This document shows positions 12,100 to 23,430 of a stretch of DNA of 64,000 nt, piece after piece. Each line of letters starts with the position of its first letter. Within the stretch, counting starts at the first letter, position 1. A model generated the notes under the pieces. It was not told the DNA's origin. It saw only the letters and a program-made list of their open reading frames with translations, and ran no database searches. The translations under genes were made by a program, and so were the position numbers. The stretch is taken from positions 3,286,001 to 3,350,000 of the forward strand of contig NGZR01000004.1 in assembly GCA_002197995.1 (NCBI GenBank). The letters are read 5' to 3'. This DNA comes from Gaeumannomyces sp. JS-464. Its lineage: Eukaryota > Ascomycota > Sordariomycetes > Magnaporthales > Magnaporthaceae.

Positions 12100-12440
12100 C
12101 CGTTATGTGTGCTTTTGGACTTAATTTAACGGTAAGCCGTTAAAAAGGCCAAAAATTAACTTCGGAAATTCGTGCGACCATTTATGGTTAAGTTGCGATC
12201 GGCGTTTCCAAGTTCGAGTTAGCCCGCTTATTTAGCTATTAACGCGCCACTACTCGCGATACGATTAATCGCTTCGAAACCTACGGAACCTTTTATTTTT
12301 TACCTCGTTTTAACACTTTTAAAAAGCTTACGCCCTTCCAAAAGCGATATATCCTAACAACGGTTAAGCGCTAACCCGGAATGCGGTATTACGAGCTTAT
12401 AAGGTTATCCTTTACTCCGGTATGCCGTAACACTTTTCGG
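12100..12440 (+). pseudogene. mariner transposase, N-terminal (helix-turn-helix) part
   Basis: The plus strand reads LTSEIRATIYG, a stop, then VAIGVSKFELARLFSY, which resembles the N-terminal helix-turn-helix of Tc1-type transposases (start of binding domain, then 'selective' helix). The reading is broken by stops and then by the gypsy insertion at 12441-12446. Confidence 0.55.
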
Positions 12441-12445
12441 TTAAG

Positions 12446-12919
12446 TGTTACGACCAGCACGCAGCCTTTAAAACAACCGAACGAAAGGGCAGCAAAAGGT
12501 GCCTTTGCCCCGCACTAAAACACGTGGGGGCACGTGACCCACGTAAGATTTATAAATGTATGGCAGTTAAAAACAAAGCGACAAATCCAAGCTGGATTTG
12601 TGGATTTGTGGTAGCCAAAAACAAAACGACAAATTTAAACTGGATTTGTAAATTTGTAGTATCCCAAAATAAAGTTACAAATTTAAGGAAATTGTTAAAA
12701 ATAAATAATATGTATATTAAAAATGGATTTCCTACTATTTTAGATAGTTTAACTAAGGCTTCGGCATTAATTAACTTAAATTAGCTCCTAGGTATCCCTT
12801 AGGGTAAGCAATTAAATTATGCTTTTAAATTACGTGTTTTTTTGTTTAATAGCAATAGCGATATTATTCTTTCCACCCCCGAAATGCTTTACTTTAAAAG
12901 CAAACCTTTAATTGTAATA
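12446..12919 (+). repeat. 5' LTR of full-length gypsy element
   Basis: 474 bp, starting TGTTACGACCAGCACGCAGC and ending TTGTAATA (RIP form of GTAACA). It contains about three 46-bp tandem units between 12,560 and 12,690 (shared core CAAATTTAAACTGGATTTGT). Confidence 0.92.
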
Positions 12920-12929
12920 TTTTAACTAA

Positions 12930-14240
12930 TTTTATTTAGCATTTCGTTAAAAAAAAAAGGATAATACAGTTATAACGAGCAGCAGCAAAAAGCTTAAAAA
13001 GGAAAAGGCTACGGTTTTTACTTTTAACGGTATTAAGTACGATTTTAACGAAGCCGCTAATACGGCTAGCTTTTTTAAACTTATAACGAACGAAATCGCT
13101 AAAAGCCAAACCGAAGTAAAATAATTTATTACGAAATTGGTATCCCTCGAAGCATATATCGCAATTCGAACGTACAAATTCCCGTTCCCGGATTTTTACG
13201 AAAAGGAAAACGGTAAATTTAAAACGTTTTTTTACCAAATGTAAAAGCTATTTTAAGTTTTACAAATAGCAATTTGTAAGCGAAAAATAAAAGGTTGCTT
13301 ACGTTATTACCAAATTAAACGGTAAAGTAAAAAAATGGTTTTAGCTAACCTAAAGCAATTATTTTAAAAAGTATAAAAATAACTAAAAAATTACCAAAAT
13401 TATTTTCGCTAGCTTCGAAACTTTCGAAAAAAAGGTTAAAAAAATGTTCGAAATAATTAACGAAATTCGAATCGCCGAAAAAAATTTGCTGGTTTTAAAA
13501 TAACGAAAAACCGCGGTTAAATACGCTGCAAACTTTTAACGGATTAGTATTAAGCTCGATTAGAACGACGTTACGTTAATGCTGCATTTTTATAACGGAT
13601 TGCGTAAAAACGTAAAAGATAAATTCGCGAAATAGGATCGCCCTAAGTTTTTTACGGATTACGTTAAAAACGCAATTCGTATTAGCGATAAATTATACGA
13701 ACGATAATAAAAAAAAAAGGATATGGTTTTAAAAATGCGGTATAAAGTAATAAAGCTAACCAAAAAAAGGCCAAATAGTAACTTATTACGGTTTATAAAA
13801 CGCATTTAAGCTTAATAAATTTTAATGTAAAAGCTAATTACCAGTAATAAAGGTAGCAAAAAAAGCAAAACTAAACCCCGAAAAACGGGAAATGCTTTAA
13901 GTGTGGCTAAACCGGCTATATTAAAGCAAATTGCTTTTAGCGGGATAATAACCGACAAATAGCGAACTTTTAACGAATGTAAAAAAGCCCGATATAAAAA
14001 GAACTATGCCCCGAAATAGCGTTTAGCTAAACGTGCTATTACGATAAGCCATATGCTATATACTAATTCGATAAAAAGGTTACCGGATAATACCCTTGGA
14101 AACCTCGAAACGTTTGTATGCTTAAAGCTACGAAGCTTAAGTACGATAGCGAAGACGAGCTACGCGTTATTTCCGGGCTTACGAATTTGGAAAAGGGAAA
14201 TAGTGCCGCCTTTCGCGAAGTTTAAAAAGGAATAGCTTTA
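12930..14240 (+). pseudogene. gypsy gag (capsid and CCHC knuckle), inactivated
   Basis: The early frame is readable (KATVFTFNGIKYDFNEA..., FITKLVSLEAYIAI...) and ends with a zinc knuckle at about 13886-13935 reading KCFKCG, a stop, TGYIKANC, in which the stop is a CAA-to-TAA change. The many TAA stops are consistent with RIP of CAA codons. The product would be the capsid/nucleocapsid polyprotein of the retroelement particle. Confidence 0.7.
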
Positions 14241-14249
14241 ATAAGCGAC

Positions 14250-17200
14250 ATAAAAAAGCGGGATTTAAAAAGAAGAACTTTTAAGTTAAGCCCACCTTTT
14301 CCGCGAACCCGAAAACTCCGACACCGACGCGAAAGTAAATTAAAACTGCCAAAACCTCGCAACGGCCGAGTTTTAGAAATAGGCAAAAGGCTCGAGCGGC
14401 GGAGCTTTTGTATTTATAATCCGCGAAAACCAAATAAGCTAAAAAAAAAAAACCAGCGCGCTTTTACACCTTTCGATATTTCGGAATGTTTTTGGAACGT
14501 TAAAGTTCCAGGATACCCAAATGGCTCGTTATGCCACGCTATACCGGCAAACGAAAACGACGGTTAACTTTTGTTATAATTTAACGATTAATAGGAAGTT
14601 AAATACGTTAATTACCGGTTTAATAATAAAAGCGAGCTAATAAAAGTTGCGTTAAACTTCGCGGATTACCCCAGCGTTAATTTAAAACATTTTAAACATT
14701 TGCATTTGTTTTAAGCAAAATGCATTTATAAAAAGTGCAAATTTTATTTACGATTTAAGCTTAAATACGATTTTTTTTCCACGAAAAATAAAAAGCGAGC
14801 TTAAAATTAAACCCCGTTTGGCATTCCAATTACTACGTTAGGAATTAGCTCGGATCGGTAAATTTACCGCAATTTTTAAACTTGGCGAGCGGTACCCGAT
14901 GCTATATATTATTAAAACGCTCGATTAGGAAAAATGCGAAATTGCGGGTTGCAAAAAACATATGGCATAAAAGGCGAAAGCTTAGCATTAAAAAATCGCG
15001 CGAACGTACGTACCGTTCGATCCGGACAAAAGAACGAACGTACGGTACTCGTTCCTTTTACGAAAAAACTAAACGAATTACCCGAGCGAAAAGCACGAAA
15101 TAAAAAAAAAGAAAAACCGATAAAAACCTTCGCAATAGCAAAATCGAGTTAATTATACGACTTATTAACGTTTCGAATGGAATATTAAAAAGAAAAGTTA
15201 AAATAATAATCGATTATAAAATATAAAGCGATTACGGATCGTTATAAACGGTTAAAAGGTATAAAATCCTTACGAAACGGAAATATTAAACGTATTAATT
15301 AAAAACGGTTAAAAAAATACCCGTCGTTTATAATAAAAACTAAATCGATTAAAAAACATAACTAATAACATTACGCACCCGAAATAGGAAAAACGTTACT
15401 ATTATATTGGATAAGCTAAATATAAAGGAAAAAAACGTTATTTTTAAAATCCTTTACTTTAAGAAAAATAACTTACGGATAAATTAAATTACCGGCTAAG
15501 TTTAATAGAAAAAGCTACGAATAATTAAAACGGTTTACCAATTACGAACTTTAAACCGTAAATATAAAAAGCAATAAAAAAAGGTTATAACGGTAATAAA
15601 ACTTAATAATTTACCTTCGCATTTAGCATTAACGAATATACGATTATCCAAAATGAAAAGCGATTAAAATAACTAAATTAATATTAAAAAATAATTCGCA
15701 AATATTTCGAAAAAATACCATAAATACGAAAATTGTTTAAAAAAAACCTAAAAACGGTGCTTCCCGAATATAAACCGTTTAATTTTCAAATTAAGCTTAA
15801 ATTAAAAACGTAATTTAAGTGCTAAAAGCTGTACTGGTTTAGCCTTCGGTAATAGGAAATGCTAAAAAAACAGTTGGAAAAAAACCTACGAAAAGGATAT
15901 ATTAAACCTTTCCATTTTTTAATAGGATACGGGATTTATAAAGGAAAAAAAAAACGGGACGGAGCGAATATATATCGATTACCGCTTATTAAATAAAACT
16001 ACGATTAAAAATCGGTATTTTTTACTTTTTATCGACGAATTACGAGATAAGCTCGGCAAAGCCTAGTACTTTACGGCTTTGGATTTACGAAAAGCTTATA
16101 GCTTAATACGGATTAAAAAAGGCTAAAAATGGTTTACGGCTTTTAAAATAAAGCTTAAATGCTACGAATTTTTAATAATAACCTTCGGGTTTATTAACGC
16201 ATTAGCCATATTTTAAAAAAATAATTAACTATATATTACGCAAATATTTTAACGTTTTCGTTTTCGCGTATTTAAATAATATTTTAATTTTTTCGAAAAC
16301 GAGGGAAAAGTATAAGCAGCACGTATATAAGGTATTTAAAAACTGCTCGGCGTAAAGCTTTTTATTAAACCAAAAAAAATGCGAATGGCATTCGCAAAAA
16401 ATCGCTTTTTTAAAATTCGTAATTACATTTAAATAGGTTTGCATAAATTTTAAAAAAGTTAAAAAAGTTAAAAAATGGCTTATATTTAAAAACGTTACGA
16501 AAGTACGAAAGTTTTTAAAATTTTTAAACCTTTACAAACGGTTTATTCGTAATTATAGCAAAATCGCTATACTATTTATAAACTTTACTAAAAATAACCA
16601 CCAGTTTTATTAAAAAAGCAAAAATAAAAGGCTTTTAAGCAATTACGAAACGCCGTATTAAAAAAACCAGTATTAGTATTCCTAAACCTAAAAAAACCTT
16701 TCGAGGTTAAAATTAACGCGTTGGATTATGCGATCGGCGGTTAATTCGGATAGCAAAACGATTAAAAACGGTTGTACTTTTACGCGTTTTTTTCGCAAAA
16801 GCTAAATGGATTTAAATTAAATTACCAAATCCACGATAAAAAACTTTTAGTAATAATTTAAGCATTTAAAAAGTGGCGGCCATATTTTTGCGAAGCAAAG
16901 CATTAGGTTATAATATATATAAACCATAAAAACTTAATATATTTTATTATAAGCAAAAACCTAAATAAGTGATAGATCCGTTAAAGCGAGTTTTTGCAAA
17001 ACTACGACATTTGGATCGAATACCGAAAAGGGTTAAAAAACGGCCGGGCAAACGCCCTAAGCTAACAACCGAACCATTAAATTGTAATACCTAAAAAAAT
17101 ACGAGTAATTTTAGCGGAAAAACAAACGGATTTTTAGTCCCGGTATAAAAGATATTCGCTAAAACAATCCGGTAGGGAAAAGTTTAAACCCCAAAAAAAA

Positions 17201-18440
17201 TTTAACAAATTTACAACCAGTTAATATACGGCTATTAAAGCGTAAAAAAAACCTGGAAACGGTTATAATAATATTACGGGTTCGCAAAAACTCGAGCCGA
17301 AATACGGGACGTAATAAAGGATTGCGAAAATTATGCTAAAAAATAAGGCTAATAAGCATAAACCGTATGGGTTATTATAACCTTTGCTAATACCAAACGA
17401 AATATAGCAAAAAATTATTATAAATTTCGTCGTTAAACTTCCCTAATTTAAAAAACCGATAATCGGAGTAAAGTACGATAATATACTGGTAATAATAAAT
17501 AAGTTTACCAAATATGCCTTATTTTTACTATACAAAAAAAGCAATAACGCTACCGAATTAACATATGTTTTTATTAGGAACGTTTTAGTAAAACACGGTA
17601 CGTTAAACCGTTTAATTACGGATAAAAATAAGCTATTTACGAGCAAATTTTAAAAAAGGCTTACGGCTTTGCTAAAAGCCGAGCACTCCTTATTTATAAC
17701 CTACCACTTTTAAATAAACGGATAAATAAAGCGGACGAATTAAACCATAAAGCAATATTTACGTTATTACATTAATTATAAACAAAATAACTGGGTATAA
17801 TTATTTCCTATAGCTTAATTCGCTTATAATACCTTAATTTATAAAAGCATAAAAATTATACCGTTTTATGCGAATTACGGGTTTACGTTTATAACGTATA
17901 AAAAATTTAAAGTAGGAAAATATGCCTTAATAGCGGGAATATAAATAACGAAGTTTACTAAACTGCATAAAATTTTTTAAGCAAAGCTAAAAAAGTTACG
18001 GCACCGTATAACTATTTAAGCAAACAAAAAAAGGATCGAAAAACCGACTTTTAAAAAAGGGGATAGCGATTATTTTTTCAACGAAATATTAAAATAAAAC
18101 GACCGAGCGATAAGCTAAATTATAAAAAACTAGGACCGTTTAAAATATTAAAAAAAGTTTCGAACGTAAATTACAAATTCCGATTACCGCTAACTATAAA
18201 ATTTTACCCGGTTTTTTATATTTCCCTATTTAGGTTAGCGCTACCGGGTTTTAAAAGCGACGAATTAATAAAAGTTAACCCAAAATAAAAATACGAAATT
18301 GAAAATTTTTGGATTATAAGCTAAAAAATAGGCCTAAAAAGTACCTAATTAAATAAAAAAGGTACGGCTACGAAAAAAACACGTGGAAAAAAGCAACGAA
18401 TTTTAAGCATTGCTAAAAACTTTTAAAAAAGTACTAACGG
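14250..18440 (+). pseudogene. gypsy pol with chromodomain integrase, inactivated
   Basis: RT runs from about 15,700, with [18 protein letters not shown] at 15968-16021, FTALDLRKAYSLIRIKKG near 16,070 and FLIITFGFINALA near 16,165. RNase H is at about 16,700-17,075: DYAIGG, HDKKLLVII, then YRKGLKNGRANALS. Integrase follows at about 17,100-17,900. The C-terminus (18,300-18,430) reads YLIK, a stop, KRYGYEKNTWKKATNF, a chromodomain in which the stop replaces the Trp of the YLVKW core. This places it with chromoviruses, whose chromodomain integrases favour heterochromatin. Confidence 0.85.
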
Positions 18441-18550
18441 AAGCATTTGCAAAAAAGTTAATAAAAGAAAAAAAGGCGGGCCACTTTACTATAGCCGTTT
18501 ATTCGTATACTCGGATAAGCATACGAAAAGCGACCGTAAAAAGGATTAAC

Positions 18551-18640
18551 CTTACCTTAGCCGGAAATCGAACCCGGGATTAACAAAATGAGTGCTATAA
18601 GTGATACCGTTTTACCGTTAAGTTAAAAAATGCAGCATTT
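18551..18640 (-). other. tRNA-like module in gypsy 3' internal region
   Basis: The minus strand contains CCGGG-TTCGATT-TCCGG, a complete 5-bp T stem with the consensus 7-nt T loop. Upstream is a D-arm-like block TAACTTAACGGTAAAACGG (tRNA consensus TAGCTTAACGGTAGAACGG with two G-to-A changes). The anticodon and acceptor stems do not pair as they stand. A mutated homologue occurs at 8785-8870. It could be a tRNA pseudogene carried by the element or a SINE fragment. Confidence 0.4.
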
Positions 18641-18778
18641 ACCGAAACCAAATAAGGCAAAAGGGTTTAGCACAAACGGTTAAAAAAAAAATACTATTAT
18701 AATAGCACTATCGGCTAGCGATAATATTATTATAATAAACGAACCCGTTAAAAGCCTACAACCTCAGTAAAAAAGGAC

Positions 18779-19205
18779 TTAAGCTATACCTAATATGCTA
18801 CGGGTTTTATAAAAACGGTAAGAAAAGAACAACTTACGAGAGTTAAAAAAGGCAAACAGGTCCAAGTTAAGGTCGACCCCGGGCATTTGCCAGTCGAAGG
18901 AAACGGCAAAAGCTACGAATGTCTTAAACTGCGAGGCAACCTGGTAGGCCTCCCGGTCGGCCTCCTCCCGCTCGATACGCTTTAATTCCTTTATAGCGTT
19001 AATACTACGACGAATTGCACGCATTTTTTTAAACCACATTTTCTTTTATTTCCGCAAACGCTTTAACTTATTATTAAAAGAATAACGTTCGTTATTTAAA
19101 GCGCGACGTTTTTTTTCCACCGTTTTAACCTCCGCTTTTATTTGCTGGTATTGTAGGCCGATAAAACGAAGTTATTTAAGGGAAAAGCTTAAAATGTCGC
19201 AACCC
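18779..19205 (-). pseudogene. Antisense coiled-coil ORF in gypsy element
   Basis: The minus-strand frame runs from about 19,205 to a stop at 18,779, broken by two TAA codons that are both CAA in a RIP-reversed reading. Recognisable blocks: LRFIGLQYQQIKAEVKTVEK, RALNNERYSFNNKLKRLRK, MWFKKMRAIRRSINAIKELK and RIEREEADREAYQVASQF. The 86-residue segment from 19,039 is uninterrupted. The protein would be basic and heptad-rich, probably coiled coil. A homologous frame exists in the second plus-strand copy (9236-9388), so the ORF belongs to the family. Function unknown. Confidence 0.65.
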
Positions 19206-19516
19206 GAGCGGTTTTAACCGAAATATTCCACGTACCGAAACGAGTTTTAAAAAAAAAGGCTTTACACTTTTCGCGTTTAAAACCTCGTAATAAAAAAAGC
19301 AAAAAGGCATTTCGATGGCAAAAAAAACAATTTAAGCAAGCAGGTTTTTGCGTTAAAAGGTTTTTTTTTGCAAAAGGACGTTTTCGCACCCGATTAAACA
19401 TTTTATTAAAACAAAAAAGGGATGGAAAATGGTAAAAAAAAAAATACTTACCATTAACAAAAAGCGGGGGCGATAAAACATGGCTAAAAGGATTTGGCTT
19501 AAAAGGGGGGACCTAA

Positions 19517-19987
19517 TGTTACGACCAGCACGCAGCCCCTAAAACAACCGAACGAAAGGGCCGCAGGAGGTGCTTTTGCTTTGCATTAAAACACGTGGGG
19601 GCACGTAACCCACGCAGGATTTGTGGATTTGTGGTAGCCAAAAACAAAGCGATAAATTTAAACTGGATTTGTAAATTTGTAATAGCTAAAAATAAAACGA
19701 CAAATCCAAATTGGATTTATAAATTTGTAATATTCCGAGATAAAGCTATAAATTTAAGGAAATTGTTAAGGATAAATAACGTGTATATAAAAAATGGATT
19801 TCCTATTATTTTAAATAGTTTAATTAAGGCCTCGGCATTAGTTAACCTAAGTTAGCTCCCAAGCATCCCCTGGGGCAAGCAATTAAATTGTCCTTTTAAG
19901 TTACGTATTCCCTTGTTTAATAGCAGCAGCGATACTGTCCTTTCCCCCGAGGTGCTTTACCTTAAAAGCAAACCTTTAATTGTAACA
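19517..19987 (+). repeat. 3' LTR of full-length gypsy element
   Basis: 471 bp, same start as the 5' LTR and an intact GTAACA end, preceded by the polypurine tract. It differs from the 5' LTR mainly by C/T and G/A transitions. Confidence 0.92.
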
Positions 19988-19992
19988 TTAAG

Positions 19993-20790
19993 TTTGCCCC
20001 GCAAGTATTTGCGCAAATGGCGCTTTATTAAGCGGATTATCCTAAACCCAATTAATGCAGCTTACCGCCGTACCTTTGCATTTATTTAGCAAGGAAAAAA
20101 ACACGAATTAAATAAGGTACGTAGCTTTAAAATTGGTGAATTTATAAAGCTTTTAATTAACGAAAATAAGGAGAATTTTTTAACAAGGTTACTTTTAAAA
20201 ATAACCTTAACAAAAGTGCAAATAAATGGTTTTTTTTAACTTTTTAAGCAAAAGTACGAACGCCGCTTTATTAAACCGAAATCGCACGTTAAATTTACGC
20301 TTTCCCAAATGTATTACGGATTTATTTAAAAAGGTGGAAGGTTTTTTTTTGGTATTTATAATAAAAAACCTTACTTTTAAAAAAAACGGCTATATAACGT
20401 GGTCGTATATACGTGCTTTAAAGGCTTCGGGTTTAGGAAAGCGCAACCCGCGTTTTTTCTAGCAGGATAATGCACGTATTTATACGTTTATAGCGGTTAA
20501 AAGGTGGTTTAAGCTTTACGAGATAAATTTAATTAAATGGCCGTTTTATAGCCTAAATATAAACCTATTAAGTACGTTTAAAAGCTTATTAAGCAAATCC
20601 TGCGTAAGGATAACCCGAATTGCATTTATTTAAAAATAACGACGCGGATCGGGCCAAATTTTATATTGCAATCGTCGCGGCGTGGGAGGCAATCCTATAA
20701 GGGTTTATTAATAGCTTTTTCGACGGAATGCCACGAAAGGTGGCCGCGTTGCGGGCTGCACGAAGCTGGTATACCAAATATTAAACTTTA
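19993..20790 (+). pseudogene. mariner transposase, catalytic part
   Basis: Resumes after the 3' LTR. At 20461-20600 the frame reads QDNARIYTFIAVKRWFKLYE then INLIKWPFYSLNINLL, the Tc1/mariner pattern QDNAxxHT...W-P-YSPDLNPIE. The second catalytic Asp (QDN) is kept. The Asp of the PDLNP box appears as N (SLNIN), a G-to-A change on the coding strand, so even without stops the enzyme would be dead. An open stretch at 20226-20462 belongs to the same degraded gene. Confidence 0.75.
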
Positions 20791-20894
20791 AAAATTTAGC
20801 ATTCCAATAAATATATTTAAATGCAAATTTAATTACTTTTCGTATGTAAATTATGTGGTTAAAATAGCGTGGTTATTATCGGGGTGGATGGCTA

Positions 20895-20930
20895 AAAGTG
20901 GGGTAAACGGAAACTTTTTAACATTAGCTG
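20895..20930 (-). repeat. Right terminal inverted repeat of mariner element
   Basis: Inverted partner of 11993-12028, followed by the duplicated TA target at 20931-20932. Confidence 0.88.
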
Positions 20931-21569
20931 TATTTAATACATATATTATTTATATTTTTTTAATATTTTTAAAAAAATTAGGATATTATTTAAGTACGTA
21001 AAAACGGAAATATCGAAACGCTCGCGTAATATATGGTTAATTATCCCTTAAAATGTAATTAATACGTTAATAAAGCTAAAAGTTATTATTAAAAATTTAT
21101 AACATTTATATTTCGTTTTAAAAGCCGTTAACCATTTTTAGCCTTTTTTAATCCGTATTAAGTTATAAACTTTCAGTAAATTTAAAGCTATAAAATATTA
21201 AACTTTGCCGAGTTTATTTCGCAATTCGTCGATAAAAAGTAAAAAATACCGGTTTTTAATTATAGCTTTATTTAACGGGTGGTAATCGATGCACACTCGT
21301 TTCGTCCCGTTTTTTTATATTTTTATAGCATTTTATACTTTATTAAAAAATCGAAAAGTATAATAAACCTTTTTCGTAGGTTTTTTTCCAGCTGTTTTTT
21401 TTTTAGCACTTTTTATTATTAAAAGCTAAATTAATACATTTTTGGTATTTAAATTATGCTTTTAATTTAAGTTTACTTTTAAAATCGAACGGTTTATATT
21501 CGAAAAGCACCGTTTTTACCTTTTTTTTAAAACAATTTCTTGTTTTATAATATTTTTTTAAAATATATA
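20931..21569 (-). mobile_element. Minus-strand gypsy B, middle piece (RT)
   Basis: Continues the element of 10303-11992 after the mariner insertion. It aligns with 1600-2240 of the first element, sharing ATATATGGTTAATTA-type sequence and the RT palm (minus strand near 21,060-21,300). It is interrupted at 21,570 by the pogo-type element and resumes at 23,431. Confidence 0.75.
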
Positions 21570-21610
21570 ACGTGGTTTACCACCGAGTGGCGCACACCAC
21601 CAAATGGCGC
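21570..21610 (+). repeat. Left TIR of pogo element
   Basis: Starts ACGTGGTTTACCACCGAGTG. It contains a short internal duplication (ACC-n3-TGGCGC twice), possibly paired transposase binding sites. The inverted copy at 23390-23430 differs at one A/G. Confidence 0.9.
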
Positions 21611-21667
21611 GTTTTTTATCGCGACTCGCGTCTCCCACTTCCAACCTTAATTCCTTAACAACCACAA

Positions 21668-23320
21668 ATGGCGTCGACATTTAGCGAAGCTAAAATTGTT
21701 CTTGCTATACGGGCAATCCAATCCAATCCAACGTTAAATGTTCGTTTGGTAGCTAAAATTTACGACGTCCTTAAAACCACGCTACGTCGCCGACGCGCTG
21801 GCCAATGTGCTCGACGCGACAGCATGCTTAATTACCGGAAATTGACGGAATCCGAAGAAAAGGCGCTTATTAAATACATACTTAAGCTGGATTTTCGCGC
21901 GTTCCCTCCCCGGCTTTTTGGTGTTAAAGATATAGCCAACCGATTGCTCGCCGAGCGCGACGCGGGCACCGTTGGGACCAATTGGGTCGCGAGGTTTGTT
22001 AAACGCCGCGCAAAGCTCGGCACGCGCTGGATTCGAAAGTACGACTATTAAAAGGCCAAATGCGAAAATCCCAAGCTCGTTTTTGCGTGGTTCGACCTTA
22101 TGCGGAACATTATAGCCAAATATGGCATTTTGGATAACGATATTTATAACTTCGACGAAACCGGCTTCCTTATAGGCATAATCGCCGCCGTTATGGTTAT
22201 TATAACGTTGGAAGGCCGTAGCAAAGCAAAGCTGGTTTAGCTTAATAACCGGAAATGGGTTATAATTATCCAAAAGGTTAATTATTGCGGTTAAGCGGTT
22301 CCCCTTTTTATTATCGTTAAAAGGCAGTACCACCTGGCCAATTGGTACTTAAAAACCGACCTCCTACGCGACTGGGTTATCGCAACGAGTTCCAACGGGT
22401 GGATTACGAACGAGCTCGGTTTAAAATAAATTCGGCATTTCGATAAACATATTACATCGCGCGCAAAAGGCCCCTATCGTTTGTTAATGCTAAACGGTTA
22501 CGAAAGCCACCACTCGACGGATTTCGAACTTTATTGCTAAAAATATAACATCGTTACGCTTTGCATGCCTTCGCATTCGTTTTACTTCCTTTAACCACTT
22601 AACGTTGGGTGTTTCGGCTTAATAAAGCGGGCGTACGGTCGATAAATCGAAAACCTAATAAGGTTATACGTTAACCACGTAATTAAAGTCGAGTTTTTTT
22701 CGGCGTTTAAAGCGGCATTTTTTAACTTTATAATTAAAAAAAACATTCGAAGAGGCTTTCGAAAGGCTGGCTTTGCTCCTTTTAATTCGAATTTAGTTTT
22801 GGAAAAGCTGGATGTAAAGCTACGAACTTCGACGCCCCCGAGGGAGCCCCTAAGCGACGCCGAACCTTAAACCTCCAAAACGCCGCGGATAGCCAGGGAA
22901 GCAACTTCGCAATCCGAACATATTAAAATTCGAATTTCCAATTACCGAAGCAGCTTTTCGACACTTATGTTAGCGGCTATAAACTAAATCGCAAAAGGAA
23001 CGAAGGCGATAATGCATAAAGTGGCCCTTTTCCGAGCCGAAATGTTTACGCTTAAAAAGGCGAACGAAGCATTAAGCAAACGCCGGAAGGCCAAAAAAAC
23101 ACGTGTTCGACTAGGAGGGTTACTTACTATAAACGAGGTACGAAATGTTCTAAACCAAAAGGAGCTAAATGGATAGCTATAGCAAAAAATGCGCGATTAA
23201 AGGGGTTCGGAAAGGAGGGCGACGGCGATTCGTCGGCGATGTGGCACTTGCGGCAAAACCGGACACAATGCGCGCACTTATTAAAAGGAAATAAAAATGT
23301 CCGATGTATATAGTTCCGAG
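21668..23320 (+). pseudogene. pogo-family DDE transposase, inactivated
   Basis: The start codon at 21668 opens a 127-residue frame ending at a stop at 22051. It holds the psq helix-turn-helix (KIVLAIRAIQSNPTLNVRLV) and a CENP-B-type second HTH (LTESEEKALIKYILKLD ... RLFGVKDIANRLL). The same frame continues past the stop with KAKCENPKLVFAWFDL and YNFDETGF (first catalytic Asp kept). The second and third catalytic positions read LLMLNGYESHH and PLNVGCF, so both Asp are Asn. A C-terminal CCHC knuckle (CGTCGKTGHNAR, about 23,240-23,275) is present. At least seven stops. Inactive on two independent grounds. Confidence 0.88.
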
Positions 23321-23389
23321 TAGTTTAAATGGATTCCTAGCGTTATTGGGTTGGCATGCGCGTCGATTAACCGGAGGTTGGGTGTGGGT

Positions 23390-23430
23390 GCGCCATTCGG
23401 TGGTGTGCGCCACTCGGTGGTAAACCACGT
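23390..23430 (-). repeat. Right TIR of pogo element
   Basis: Reverse complement starts ACGTGGTTTACCACCGAGTG and matches the left TIR at 40 of 41 positions. Confidence 0.9.

Larger units (their letters stand above)
12446..19987 (+). mobile_element. Full-length Ty3/gypsy chromodomain retrotransposon, RIP-mutated
   Basis: Both LTRs are present (12446-12919 and 19517-19987) with TGTTAC...GTAACA ends, and the 5-bp target duplication TTAAG is at 12441-12445 and 19988-19992. The internal order is gag (CCHC), protease, RT, RNase H, integrase with a C-terminal chromodomain, then an antisense ORF, polypurine tract AAAAGGGGGG and 3' LTR. Total length is 7.54 kb. It sits inside the mariner transposase and is therefore the youngest layer at this locus. 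All ORFs carry stops. Confidence 0.93.
11993..20930 (+). mobile_element. Tc1/mariner-type element, split by a gypsy insertion
   Basis: Flanked by TA on both sides (11991-11992, 20931-20932). The 36-bp terminal inverted repeats both begin CAG and share TTAAAAAGTTTCCGTTTACC. Without the nested gypsy and its target duplication the element is about 1.39 kb, typical for Tc1/mariner. Transposase remnants lie at both ends of the interruption. Outside it, gypsy B sequence is continuous across the TA. Confidence 0.88.
21570..23430 (+). mobile_element. pogo/Fot1-type DNA transposon (Pot2-like size)
   Basis: 1,861 bp with 41-bp terminal inverted repeats (21570-21610 and 23390-23430, one mismatch) and TA at both borders. 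It contains one transposase gene. The flanking gypsy B sequence is continuous if the element is removed. GC content is higher than its surroundings, so it is younger or less RIP-affected. Size, TIR length, TA target and domain structure all match fungal pogo-superfamily elements such as Pot2/Fot1. Confidence 0.92.
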
